Source: Gammaproteobacteria bacterium RBG_16_57_12
Lineage (GTDB): Bacteria > Pseudomonadota > Gammaproteobacteria > RBG-16-57-12
DNA: 10,612 nt
Assembly (NCBI GenBank): GCA_001801365.1
Contig: MGXL01000105.1
Coordinates: forward strand, 1-10,612
Direction of reading: 5' to 3'
Part shown: one piece after another, positions 1 to 7,409 of the stretch
Numbering within the stretch: position 1 is the first letter of the stretch
Layout: every line of letters begins with the position of its first letter
Notes under the pieces: model-generated
The model's database searches: none
Seen by the model: only the letters and a program-made list of their open reading frames with translations
What the model was told of the DNA's origin: nothing
Position numbers and translations under genes: made by a program

Positions 1-3
1 TGC

Positions 4-33
4 TTGCGTGGCTTAACCCAACCTATCTATTAT
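4..33 (+). promoter_or_regulatory. possible weak promoter ahead of the fic gene
   Basis: The first hundred bases are clearly richer in A/T than the coding sequence that follows. TTGCGT (4-9) and TATTAT (28-33) are separated by 18 bp and resemble a sigma-70 -35/-10 pair; the -10 has 5 of 6 consensus bases and the -35 only 3 of 6. This would place transcription start near position 40, upstream of the chosen ATG at 103. It is a pattern match only. The reading frame of the downstream gene is also open across this stretch to the window edge, so it could instead be coding. Confidence 0.25.
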
Positions 34-102
34 AAAGAACTTCACATTACCGGCTACTTATCCTATATTTCTTCACATCTAGGGCCTCATGTCGTCAGCT
101 TA

Positions 103-1593
103 ATGGAAAAAACTCAACGGCCGGCCGCGCAGGAAGAAATCGTCTTCGGCAGTGCCGAATCGCGAGTCTCGACCGCCATTTCACGGGACGTGAAGGCCGG
201 CCGGCTACGTCGCATCGCGCCCAAGCTCTACACCACGAATCTCATGGATCCGCCCGAGAGCATCGTCCGGCGCAACCTGTACCGTATCCTCGGCCGTTAC
301 TACCCAGGTGCCGTTGTCAGCCATCGCTCGGCGCTGGAAGGCGGCTTGACCCGCGACGGCACGTTGTTCCTGACCTACAAGTACACCAAGCGGGTGCAAT
401 TGCCCGGGATTACCCTCCGACTGCTCGAGGGCAAGGGCCCAGTCGAAGGCGACAACCCGTTCATGGAGGGTCTGCATCTCGCCTCGCGCCCACGCGCGTT
501 GCTCGAAAACCTGCAACCGGCCCGCGCGCGCGGCGGCACACCCAAGAGCTGGACGCGTGCCGAGATCGAAGAGTATCTCGATGAAATCGCGCGTGTGCAC
601 GGCGAGGAAGAACTCAATCGCTTGCGCGATCAGGCACGGAACATCGCGCCCGCGCTTCATCTCAAGGAAGAGTTCAAGGCGCTGGATACGCTCATCGGCA
701 GTATCCTCGGTACCCGCGAGGCGAGACTCGCCTCGGGTGCGGCACGCGCCCGGGCGGCGGGCGCTCCTTACGATGCACACCGCCTGGAACTGTTCATGAC
801 ACTCTTCGCGGCGCTGCGCCGCGCCGTACTGCCGGTGCGCCCCGCGCCCGCGCAGACACCGGACGGGCTACGCAACCTCGCGTTCTTCGAGGCGTACTTC
901 TCGAACTACATCGAGGGCACGGAATTTCTGGTCGAGGAAGCGGCCGACATCGTCTTCCGTGGCAAGCTCTTCCCCCAGCGCCCGGCCGATGCCCACGACA
1001 TCCTCGGCACTTATCAGATAGTCTCGAACAGCGAGGAGATGAACCGTGTGCCGGCATCGGCCGAGGAACTCATCGCGTTGCTCAAAGCCCGCCATGCAAC
1101 CCTGCTCGCGGGTCGCCCGGAAAAGCAGCCGGGACGTTTCAAGGAAAAGGAAAACCGTGCCGGTGAAACCGTGTTTGTGGCGCCGGAACTCGTCGCCGGA
1201 ACGCTTATGAAAGGCTTCGAGCCCTACCAGGCGCTCGACGATCCGCTGGCCCGGGCGATGTACATGATGTTCCTGGTCGCGGAAATTCACCCGTTCGCCG
1301 ATGGCAACGGGCGTATCGCCCGTGTCATGCTGAACGCCGAACTTGTGCACGGCCGTCGGGCGCGGATTATCATCCCCACGGTCTACCGGGAGGACTACCT
1401 GCTGGCGCTGCGCGCCCTCACGCGCCAGGGCAACACCGACCCTTACATAAGGATGCTGGACCGCGCCCAGGAATTCACCGCGCGGATCGACTTCGACGAC
1501 TTCGACCGGGCGCTGACACAACTGCGTGAGGCCGAGGCTTTCCGTGAGCCACACGAGGGGCGGCTGCGGATTTCCAGTGGGGCGGGGTTGTGA
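103..1593 (+). CDS. Fic-domain AMP-transferase-like protein with AbiEi-like winged-helix N-terminus
   Basis: This 496-residue protein has two parts. Residues about 10-81 look like the winged-helix N-terminus of AbiEi-type antitoxin/regulators: a helical segment, then GRLRRIAPKLYTTN (33-46) and SHRSALEGG (73-81). The C-terminal half is a Fic domain with the full catalytic loop HPFADGNGRIAR (396-407), including His396. Such enzymes usually move AMP from ATP to a protein hydroxyl. SNYIEG (267-272) fits the inhibitory-helix motif (S/T)xxxE(G/N), which suggests an N-terminally autoinhibited (class II) Fic protein. ATG 103 was chosen because recognisable homology begins there and the 33 residues encoded upstream from TTG 4 are A/T-rich and unlike the family. 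The Shine-Dalgarno is weak, and the frame stays open to the window start, so a longer protein is possible. The gene points the same way as the hsd operon but is separated from it by 224 bp. The target is unknown; it could be a toxin, a regulator of the locus, or both. Confidence 0.85.
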   Translation: MEKTQRPAAQEEIVFGSAESRVSTAISRDVKAGRLRRIAPKLYTTNLMDPPESIVRRNLYRILGRYYPGAVVSHRSALEGGLTRDGTLFLTYKYTKRVQLPGITLRLLEGKGPVEGDNPFMEGLHLASRPRALLENLQPARARGGTPKSWTRAEIEEYLDEIARVHGEEELNRLRDQARNIAPALHLKEEFKALDTLIGSILGTREARLASGAARARAAGAPYDAHRLELFMTLFAALRRAVLPVRPAPAQTPDGLRNLAFFEAYFSNYIEGTEFLVEEAADIVFRGKLFPQRPADAHDILGTYQIVSNSEEMNRVPASAEELIALLKARHATLLAGRPEKQPGRFKEKENRAGETVFVAPELVAGTLMKGFEPYQALDDPLARAMYMMFLVAEIHPFADGNGRIARVMLNAELVHGRRARIIIPTVYREDYLLALRALTRQGNTDPYIRMLDRAQEFTARIDFDDFDRALTQLREAEAFREPHEGRLRISSGAGL

Positions 1594-1630
1594 TTACAGT
1601 GGTAGCTTGTGATAAGAACATGGGCATTAG

Positions 1631-1760
1631 GGAACATCTGATTAAGTCGTCCTTCCGGCGAAAGCCGGAATCCAGACTTTGAGAAAGCATCGGCCGTCAG
1701 GCCGATTCTGGATGCCGGCTTTCGCCGGCATGACGGCGTTACTACTTGTTCAGAGCTTCC
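1631..1760. mobile_element. MITE-like non-coding inverted-repeat element
   Basis: The left end GGAACATCTGATTAAGT (1631-1647) and the reverse complement of the right end, GGAAGCTCTGAACAAGT (1744-1760), match at 13 of 17 bases. Just inside lies a second, longer inverted pair around CCGGCGAAAGCCGG, and in the centre a 7-bp stem. The element is flanked by TTAG (1627-1630) and CTAG (1761-1764). These fit a YTAR-type target duplication with one base changed. No transposase is encoded in 130 bp, so it would be a non-autonomous element. The end sequence, with GAACAAGT, reminds me of IS5-family termini; that family assignment is inference. It fills most of the fic-hsdM gap and its hairpins could act as a transcript barrier. 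Confidence 0.6.
1648..1735. repeat. CCGGCGAAAGCCGG-type inverted repeat pair with central palindrome
   Basis: The left arm (1648-1675) contains CCGGCGAAAGCCGGAATCCAG. The right arm (1708-1735) is its inverse, with 3 mismatches over 28 bases. Each arm also holds its own short palindrome, CCGGC-GAAA-GCCGG on the left and GCCGGC-TTTC-GCCGGC on the right. Between the arms, ATCGGCC (1689-1695) and GGCCGAT (1700-1706) form a 7-bp stem around GTCA. Arms of this kind are widespread dispersed repeats in proteobacterial genomes. Here they form the inner part of the MITE-like element at 1631-1760. Confidence 0.75.
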
Positions 1761-1761
1761 C

Positions 1762-1777
1762 TAGTGCATTTAGTGCA
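1762..1777 (+). repeat. direct repeat of TAGTGCA upstream of hsdM
   Basis: TAGTGCA occurs at 1762-1768 and again at 1771-1777, a 9-bp period, between the MITE-like element and the hsdM start. It may be a binding site for a regulator, perhaps one from the island, or simply chance. The first copy overlaps the putative CTAG target duplication. No good -35/-10 pair is obvious between 1761 and 1817; a TATAAA at 1811-1816 lies too close to the start codon to serve unless the transcript is nearly leaderless. Confidence 0.35.
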
Positions 1778-1817
1778 GAATTCTCAGCATTCGTAACTAC
1801 CAGGGAACACTATAAAA

Positions 1818-4433
1818 GTGGCAAGGCATAAAGAATCTAAGAAAGAGCCGAAACAGGGTAGTGGTGTAGTTGCCACAATCGAAGCTCAATCAGCGCGAAT
1901 CGCCCCGCGTGCCAAGACAAGGCTCACGCTCTCAAGCCTGGAAACCCTGCTGCTCCGCGCCTGCGATGACCTGCGTGGCAACATGGATGCCAGCGAATAC
2001 AAGGAATACATCTTCGGCATGTTGTTCCTCAAGCGCGCGAGCGATTTGTTCGATCAGCGGCGCGAGGAGCTGGAAAAGGAGTTCAAAGCCAAAGGCATGC
2101 CGCCGGCGGCCATGCGGAAGTTGCTCGATGATCCGGATCAGTATTCGGGTAAATACTTCTATGTCCCGGAAGCGGCGCACTGGTCCCAGGTAAAGCACCT
2201 GAAAGAGAATGTTGGCACCGGATTGAATAAGGCGCTGGAGGCAATCGAAGACGCCAATATCGATGCCTTGCAAGATGTCCTCAAGGGCATCAACTTCAAT
2301 AAGAAGATTGGCCAGCGCACGCTGGACGACGACACCCTTTCGGATTTCATCCTGAACTTCGAAAAGATCCCGCTGCGCGACGAGGACTTCGAGTTCCCGG
2401 ATCTGCTCGGCGCCGCCTATGAATGGCTGATCAAATACTTCGCCGACTCCGCCGGTAAAAAGGCCGGCGAGTTCTATACCCCGGCAGAAGTGGTGCGAGT
2501 CTGCGTCGAGATCGTCGATCCCCAGACCAACATGAGCGTCTACGACCCCACCGTCGGTTCCGGCGGCATGTTGATCCAGTCGCGCGATTACCTGCTTGAG
2601 TGCGGCCACGACCCGCGCCATCTGTCTCTCTATGGCCAGGAAAAGATGGGCACCACCTGGTCCATCTGCAAAATGAACATGCTACTGCACGGCATCGCCC
2701 ATGCCGATATTCGCCAGGAAGACACCATCAAGAATCCTGCGCACATGGACGAAGGCAACGAGCTGCGCCGCTACAACCGGGTGCTGGCCAATCCGCCGTT
2801 CAGCCAGAACTACAGCAAGAAAGACCTGAAATTCCCCGGCCGCTTCCCGGTGATGATGCCCGAGAAGGGCAAGAAGGCCGACCTCATGTTCGTGCAGCAC
2901 ATGCTGGCGGTGCTGAAGAGCAACGGCAAGCTCGCCACCATCATGCCGCATGGCGTGTTGTTCCGTGGCGGCGAAGAGCGCGAGGCGCGCAAATACTTTA
3001 TCGAGAAAGGCTACCTGGAAGCAGTCATCGGCCTGCCCAGCAATCTCTTCTACGGCACCGGCATCCCTGCCTGCATCCTGGTTATGAACAAGGCCGGGGC
3101 GAAAGATCGCAAGCATGTTCTGTTCATCAACGCCGACCGCGAATACCGCGAAGGCAAGGCGCAGAACTTCCTGCGCCCGGAAGACATCGACAAGATCGTC
3201 CACGCCTATCGCCAAGGCGCGGATATTCCCGCCTATGCCCGCCATGTGTCGAGGGAGGAGATCGCCGGCGAAGACTACAACTGCAATATCCGCCGTTATG
3301 TGGATAACGCCCCGCCACCGGAGCCGCACGACGTGCGCGCCCATCTGCACGGCGGCGTGCCCACGGCGGAAATCGAATCCTTGGGGCACTACTGGAGCAA
3401 CTACAAAGGCCTCAAAGAGAGTTGTTTTCAACCGCGTTTGCTCCCCTCTCCCTCTGGGAGAGGGGCCGGGGGTGAGGGCGTGTATCAGGACTTCACCGCC
3501 GCACTCAAAGACAAACGCGCAATCGCCGAACACGTCGCGAACCATGCCGGCGTCATCGAGCGGCAGGGTGCTTTTCTGGATCAACTCGGCGCCTGGTGGC
3601 AGAAGAACCTGCCGCTGGTGGAGGCCCTGGCCCCGGATGCGCACAACAAGAGCGGCCACGCCGGTAACGTCTACGCACTGCGCCGTATCCTGCTCGCCAG
3701 TATCGCCGAATCCTTCAAGGATCAGAATCTGCTCAGCGCCTATCAAGTGCGCGGCGCCTTCGCCAATTACATCAACCAACTCAAGGCCGACCTCAAGTCG
3801 ATTGCCGCCAGCAGCTGGGGTCCGGAGCTGATCCCGGATCAGGAAATCCTCGCCAGCCAGTTCCCGGAAGTACTGGAAGAGCTGGATCAATCGCGCGTCC
3901 GGTTGGCGGAACTACAAGCGCTGTTCGCCGCCGCGGATGAAGAAGACTTCGAAGATACCGACGAAACCGGCGTGTTGCCGAGCGACGAGGTGAAAAAACT
4001 CAAGGCAGAACTCAAGGAACTCAACACCAGCGCGAAACTTGCCAAGAAAGAAGGCGGGAAAAGCGAGTTGACGGCCTATCTCGCCGAAGCCGAGGCGATT
4101 GAGAAACGCCTTGCCGCCCACAAGGCGCTGGACCAGGAGGCCAAAACACTCAAGGCCGGGATCCGTACCACGGAGAAGAAACAGGACGAGCTGGTGGAAG
4201 CGGCCCGCGCCAAAATCAGCCGCGACGAAGCGCGCAAGGTGATCGTCGAGCGGCTCGGGCGTCTGTTGATGGAAAGTTACCAGGCCTACCTGCGCGCCGA
4301 TCAACGCGCCTGCGTCGCCGCTATTGAAAACCTGTGGAACAAGTACGCAGTTACCGCCAAGGAGATTGAGGCGGAGCGGGATACTGCTAGCGATCAACTA
4401 CGTGGGTTCTTGGGGGCACTGGGGTATGAGTGA
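1818..4433 (+). CDS. hsdM: type I restriction-modification system DNA methyltransferase subunit (long form)
   Basis: HsdM transfers a methyl group from S-adenosylmethionine to adenine N6 at the site chosen by HsdS, and is also needed for restriction. The 871-residue protein starts with a charged tail. The HsdM N-terminal helical domain follows (from [19 protein letters not shown] at residue 36). The methyltransferase core has SAM motif [12 protein letters not shown] (242-252) and catalytic motif IV NPPF (325-328). Many HsdM proteins are about 500 residues. Here an extra C-terminal region of some 300 residues is rich in Lys, Glu and Ala, with coiled-coil-like stretches at about 715-820. GTG 1818 is the first start after an in-frame stop at 1794-1796; AGGGAA (1802-1807) is a distant Shine-Dalgarno. 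Residues 542-554 are encoded by an inserted palindromic repeat. The stop overlaps the start of hsdS by 8 nt. The gene is intact and probably functional. Confidence 0.96.
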   Translation: MARHKESKKEPKQGSGVVATIEAQSARIAPRAKTRLTLSSLETLLLRACDDLRGNMDASEYKEYIFGMLFLKRASDLFDQRREELEKEFKAKGMPPAAMRKLLDDPDQYSGKYFYVPEAAHWSQVKHLKENVGTGLNKALEAIEDANIDALQDVLKGINFNKKIGQRTLDDDTLSDFILNFEKIPLRDEDFEFPDLLGAAYEWLIKYFADSAGKKAGEFYTPAEVVRVCVEIVDPQTNMSVYDPTVGSGGMLIQSRDYLLECGHDPRHLSLYGQEKMGTTWSICKMNMLLHGIAHADIRQEDTIKNPAHMDEGNELRRYNRVLANPPFSQNYSKKDLKFPGRFPVMMPEKGKKADLMFVQHMLAVLKSNGKLATIMPHGVLFRGGEEREARKYFIEKGYLEAVIGLPSNLFYGTGIPACILVMNKAGAKDRKHVLFINADREYREGKAQNFLRPEDIDKIVHAYRQGADIPAYARHVSREEIAGEDYNCNIRRYVDNAPPPEPHDVRAHLHGGVPTAEIESLGHYWSNYKGLKESCFQPRLLPSPSGRGAGGEGVYQDFTAALKDKRAIAEHVANHAGVIERQGAFLDQLGAWWQKNLPLVEALAPDAHNKSGHAGNVYALRRILLASIAESFKDQNLLSAYQVRGAFANYINQLKADLKSIAASSWGPELIPDQEILASQFPEVLEELDQSRVRLAELQALFAAADEEDFEDTDETGVLPSDEVKKLKAELKELNTSAKLAKKEGGKSELTAYLAEAEAIEKRLAAHKALDQEAKTLKAGIRTTEKKQDELVEAARAKISRDEARKVIVERLGRLLMESYQAYLRADQRACVAAIENLWNKYAVTAKEIEAERDTASDQLRGFLGALGYE
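3441..3478. repeat. REP-like palindromic repeat inserted in frame inside hsdM
   Basis: CCCCTCTCCC (3443-3452) and GGGAGAGGGG (3456-3465) form a perfect 10-bp stem around a TCT loop, followed by CCGGGGGTGAGGG. This is a dispersed repeat unit that recurs between genes in many proteobacteria. Here it lies within hsdM and is read as [13 protein letters not shown] without breaking the frame; the reverse strand reads [12 protein letters not shown], a string familiar from spurious repeat-derived ORFs. It falls just after the methyltransferase core, before [13 protein letters not shown], probably in a linker. GCGT occurs on both sides (3434-3437 and 3478-3481), which could be a target duplication but is too short to be sure. 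Confidence 0.8.
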
Positions 4434-5691
4434 GCTATTCACCAATACCCAGCTGGAGGGGCTTGCAAATATAACAATGGGTCAATCCCCTGGTTCGGAG
4501 AGATACAACAAAGAAGAGCGGGGACTGCCCTTCCTGCAAGGGTGCGCGGAGTTCGGTCCTCGCCATCCGGAACCAGAGATTCATTGTTACCCACCGCTTC
4601 GGGTCGCCAAACAAGGCTCAATTTTAATCAGTGTGCGCGCTCCGGTCGGAACGATGAATATGGCCGATCAGGATTACTGTATCGGCCGCGGGCTTGGTGC
4701 GATACACGGAATATCTGGGGTGGCAGATACTTCCTTTCTCCGCTACGCGATTGAACAAAACGTCCGCTTTCTCCATCGGAGAAGCCAAGGCTCTACCTTT
4801 CTGGCAATCGGCTCAGATGATTTGAGGCGGCTACCGCTCCCGAAGCTGGATATAAAGATTCAAGAACGCATTTCCGAAGTTCTTGAGACAGTTGATGGCG
4901 CCATCGAAAAAACCGAATCCCTCATCGCCAAATACCAGCAAATCAAAGCGGGCCTGATGCACGACCTGTTTACCCGCGGCGTTACCGCCGACGGCAAACT
5001 GCGCCCGCCCCGCGAACAAGCGCCGGAGCTTTACCACGAAACGCCGATTGGTTGGATTCCGAAGGAGTGGAGGATCAGCGACCTTTCTGAGTGTACGCAA
5101 TACGACATCACTTACGGAATCGTGCAAGCAGGGCCTCATATTGAAGGAGGAATACCCTACATTCGTACTGGGGACATGGCAGGTGATCGACTTGAACGCG
5201 GAACGCTGCTTTGCACGTCGCCGCGAATCGCAAGCGCGTACAAGAGGTCGGAAGTTCGTGCCGGTGAAATCGTCTGCGCTATCCGAGCAACGGTGGGTAA
5301 GGTAATGGATGTGCCAGCGGAACTTGACGGTGCCAATCTCACACAAGGCACAGCAAGAATTTCGCCAAGATCTGACGTGGATCGTCGTTTTTTGCTCTGG
5401 GCGATGCGATCTGCCGCTGTGCAACGAAGTTTCATGCAAAGGATTAAGGGCACAACCTTTAGCGAAATAACTTTGGGAGAACTCCGCTCCATACCATTGC
5501 CGCGACCAAATTCACCCAATGAACAAAAGATGATAGGAGAACGGCTTGATCATGCAGAGCAGTATCTCCAAGTCGAGCAGAATTTGTTGGCAAAAATGAT
5601 CTATAAGAAAGGCGGTCTTCTGCACGATCTCCTTACCGGCAAGGTCCGCGTGCCACTCGAAGCACCCACCAAGGAAGTTGCCCGTGTCTGA
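4426..5691 (+). CDS. hsdS: type I restriction-modification system specificity subunit
   Basis: HsdS binds DNA and sets the bipartite recognition sequence of the complex. The 421-residue protein has the usual two-fold layout. TRD1 occupies about 8-140. A conserved helical spacer begins at [20 protein letters not shown] (146-165) and continues to [15 protein letters not shown]2 occupies about 205-360, and a second helical repeat begins at NEQKMIG and ends [15 protein letters not shown] (396-410). The two spacer repeats (GLMHDLFT and GLLHDLLT) resemble each other, as expected. ATG 4426 was chosen because it overlaps the hsdM stop (ATGAGTGA) and gives a normal-length N-terminus; the open frame extends upstream into hsdM but is not homologous there. 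The TRDs look richer in A/T than the spacers, typical of exchange of specificity domains. The target sequence cannot be predicted here. Its last 8 bases overlap darT. Confidence 0.95.
   Translation: MSELFTNTQLEGLANITMGQSPGSERYNKEERGLPFLQGCAEFGPRHPEPEIHCYPPLRVAKQGSILISVRAPVGTMNMADQDYCIGRGLGAIHGISGVADTSFLRYAIEQNVRFLHRRSQGSTFLAIGSDDLRRLPLPKLDIKIQERISEVLETVDGAIEKTESLIAKYQQIKAGLMHDLFTRGVTADGKLRPPREQAPELYHETPIGWIPKEWRISDLSECTQYDITYGIVQAGPHIEGGIPYIRTGDMAGDRLERGTLLCTSPRIASAYKRSEVRAGEIVCAIRATVGKVMDVPAELDGANLTQGTARISPRSDVDRRFLLWAMRSAAVQRSFMQRIKGTTFSEITLGELRSIPLPRPNSPNEQKMIGERLDHAEQYLQVEQNLLAKMIYKKGGLLHDLLTGKVRVPLEAPTKEVARV
5671..5677 (+). promoter_or_regulatory. ribosome binding site that fixes the darT start
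   Basis: AAGGAAG lies inside the 3' end of hsdS, 6 nt before GTG 5684. A TTG at 5678 is also in frame but directly abuts this site, so it is too close to be used. The arrangement suggests translation of darT is coupled to completion of hsdS. Confidence 0.65.
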
Positions 5692-6325
5692 CAAGTTGAA
5701 CCCGGACAAGGCGCTGATCTTTCGCATCGTCCACCGGGACAACGTGCCGTGGATATTGGAGAACGGCATGCATTGCCGGAACTCCACGGTCCAGGATCCC
5801 CGCTACCGCACAATCGGCAACCCGGACCTGATCGACAAGCGCCAGCATCGCTTGGTGCCCATCGCACCGGGCGGCACCTTGAGCGACTACGTGCCGTTCT
5901 ACTTCACGCCCTATACACCCATGATGCTCAATATCAAAATCGGGTACGGCGGGGTTACGAAGCTGCCCAACGAGGAGATCGTGATCCTGGTCTCCAGCCT
6001 GCGCAATATGGCGGAACTCGGCCAGACCTTTGTATTTTCGGACCGGCACGCCTATCTCCTCAGCGCCAATTTCTATAGCGATCTGGCGGACCTCGGGAAT
6101 ATCGACTGGGCAATCTTGCAGCAGCGGGATTTCAAGCGTAATCCGGACGACCCGGAAAAAGTCGAGCGGTATCAGGCCGAGGCGCTGATTCACCAGGCTG
6201 TGCCGACGGAGGCTTTGCTGGGAGTGGTTTGCTATACTGACGACGTGAAAAGCACGTTGGATCAAATTGCTACTGAACGCGGTCTCAAGTTGCAGATCGC
6301 CAAGCGCACAGGGTGGTACTTCTGA
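5684..6325 (+). CDS. darT: DarT DNA ADP-ribosyltransferase toxin (DUF4433 family)
   Basis: Characterised DarT enzymes use NAD+ to ADP-ribosylate bases, thymidine in the best-studied cases, in single-stranded DNA. This blocks replication, and in phage defence it stops phage DNA synthesis. The 213-residue product has the family landmarks: [20 protein letters not shown] near the N-terminus (12-31, NAD-binding His17), [13 protein letters not shown] (70-82), [16 protein letters not shown] around His122, an IDW motif, and [11 protein letters not shown] with Glu166 as the expected catalytic glutamate. Length is normal for the family. The start is GTG 5684, supported by AAGGAAG six bases upstream. 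It overlaps hsdS by 8 nt, and its TGA overlaps the ATG of darG (TGATG). No own promoter is visible, so toxin expression should follow the hsd operon. All key residues appear intact. Whether it belongs to the DarT1 or DarT2 branch, and its preferred base, cannot be settled from reading. Confidence 0.92.
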   Translation: MSDKLNPDKALIFRIVHRDNVPWILENGMHCRNSTVQDPRYRTIGNPDLIDKRQHRLVPIAPGGTLSDYVPFYFTPYTPMMLNIKIGYGGVTKLPNEEIVILVSSLRNMAELGQTFVFSDRHAYLLSANFYSDLADLGNIDWAILQQRDFKRNPDDPEKVERYQAEALIHQAVPTEALLGVVCYTDDVKSTLDQIATERGLKLQIAKRTGWYF

Positions 6326-7398
6326 TGATCCGATACACACAAGGCAACCTGCTGGACGCGGAAGTGGAGGCGGTGGTGAATACCGTCAACACCGTCGGTG
6401 TGATGGGCAAGGGCATCGCGCTGATGTTCAAGGAGGCCTTTCCCGACAACTTCCAGCGCTATGAGGCCGCGTGCAAGGCGAAGGAAGTCCGGGTCGGCCA
6501 TATGTTCGTGACCGAGCGCCGGGAGCTGATGGGGCCGAAGTGGATTGTGAACTTCCCTACCAAACAGAACTGGCGCCAGCCCTCTAAGCTGGAATGGGTG
6601 GTCGATGGCCTGATAGATCTCCGGGCGTTTATCCTGGATAGGGGCATCCGATCCATCGCGATCCCGCCTCTGGGTAGTGGCAACGGCGGGCTGGAGTGGC
6701 CCCGGGTACGTGCCGAAATCGAGGAAGCCCTGGGAGCCTTGGAGGGTGTGGACATTGTTGTCTATGAGCCCACCTCTAAATATCAGAACGTAGCCAAGCG
6801 AGCTGGGGTGCAGAAGCTCACACCGGCGCGGGCCCTCATCGCCGAACTGGTGCGTCGCTACTGGGTCTTGGGCATGGAGTGCAGCCTGCTGGAAATCCAG
6901 AAGCTGGCGTGGTTTCTTGAGCGAAATATTGAGAGGCTTAGCTCGGACAACCCGCTAGACCTGCGCTTTGAAGCAAACAAGTTCGGCCCCTATGCGAATA
7001 GGTTGGTCCACCTCTTGGATGCCTTGGACGGTAGCTATCTGCATTGCGACAAACGCCTGGCCGATGCTGGGCCAATGGACATTGTTTGGTTCGATGAGGG
7101 ACGGAAGGATTACGTTCAGGCCTATCTCAAGGGGCAAGAGGCGAAGCCCTACCTGGATGCACTTACCGCCACGACCGATTTAATCGATGGCTTCGAGTCC
7201 CCGCTGGGTATGGAATTGCTCGCTACGGTCGATTGGCTGCTGGTTCGCGAGGGTTGCACAGCCACGGTAGAAGGTATCAAGCAGGGGTTGCATCGCTGGC
7301 CGGGCGGAGCGCAAGCCGCGACCCGGAAGGTGAAGCTCTTCGATGATCGTTTGATTGGCTTGGCGCTGGGACGGTTGACCTACTCCAAAGCGGCCTAA
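6325..7398 (+). CDS. darG: DarG macrodomain antitoxin, ADP-ribosylglycohydrolase
   Basis: DarG removes the ADP-ribose that DarT places on DNA and also binds DarT directly. The 357-residue protein begins with a macrodomain: [18 protein letters not shown] (19-36) is the ADP-ribose-binding loop, NFPTKQNWR (76-84) contains Lys80, and [10 protein letters not shown] (114-123) is the second phosphate loop. Lys80 coincides with the residue I recall as important in Thermus aquaticus DarG. Residues about 165-357 form the C-terminal domain, with [14 protein letters not shown] and [20 protein letters not shown]. The latter recalls the DUF4065/SocA-like fold; the DarG C-terminal domain is known to block DarT by mimicking single-stranded DNA. 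ATG 6325 is chosen because it overlaps the darT stop by one base, so antitoxin synthesis depends on ribosomes finishing the toxin. hsdR follows after 11 bp. Confidence 0.93.
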   Translation: MIRYTQGNLLDAEVEAVVNTVNTVGVMGKGIALMFKEAFPDNFQRYEAACKAKEVRVGHMFVTERRELMGPKWIVNFPTKQNWRQPSKLEWVVDGLIDLRAFILDRGIRSIAIPPLGSGNGGLEWPRVRAEIEEALGALEGVDIVVYEPTSKYQNVAKRAGVQKLTPARALIAELVRRYWVLGMECSLLEIQKLAWFLERNIERLSSDNPLDLRFEANKFGPYANRLVHLLDALDGSYLHCDKRLADAGPMDIVWFDEGRKDYVQAYLKGQEAKPYLDALTATTDLIDGFESPLGMELLATVDWLLVREGCTATVEGIKQGLHRWPGGAQAATRKVKLFDDRLIGLALGRLTYSKAA

Positions 7399-7401
7399 AG
7401 G
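7397..7401 (+). promoter_or_regulatory. ribosome binding site for hsdR overlapping the darG stop
   Basis: AAAGG overlaps the darG TAA and is 8 nt from GTG 7410. It supports this GTG as the hsdR start, although the reading frame is open further upstream through darG. Confidence 0.5.
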
Positions 7402-7409
7402 CCGGGACC

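Noticed and set aside
4..102. N-terminal extension of the Fic protein from TTG 4
   Set aside because: The 33 added residues are A/T-rich and do not look like the family; homology starts close to ATG 103. It cannot be fully excluded because the frame is open to the window edge.
1600..1817. CRISPR array or tRNA gene in the fic-hsdM gap
   Set aside because: The palindromes are two inverted arms, not regularly spaced direct repeats, and no cloverleaf or CCA-end pattern is present.
2600..3307. 235-codon + strand frame overlapping hsdM
   Set aside because: It is a frame-shifted reading of hsdM rich in Arg, Pro and His with no domain; hsdM itself has unbroken motifs across the same bases.
2682..3890. 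Long 402-codon open frame on the - strand opposite hsdM, containing [12 protein letters not shown]
   Set aside because: It lies wholly inside hsdM, whose motifs are intact, and has no family resemblance. The familiar string only reflects the palindromic repeat read backwards. High-GC coding DNA commonly gives such antisense frames.
4324..4425. Longer HsdS starting inside hsdM
   Set aside because: The upstream residues are an out-of-frame reading of the hsdM 3' end. ATG 4426 in the ATGAGTGA overlap gives the standard operon junction and a normal HsdS length.
6313..6324. GTG 6313 as the darG start
   Set aside because: ATG 6325 overlaps the darT stop as TGATG and begins directly at the macrodomain ([10 protein letters not shown]), so the four extra residues are unneeded.
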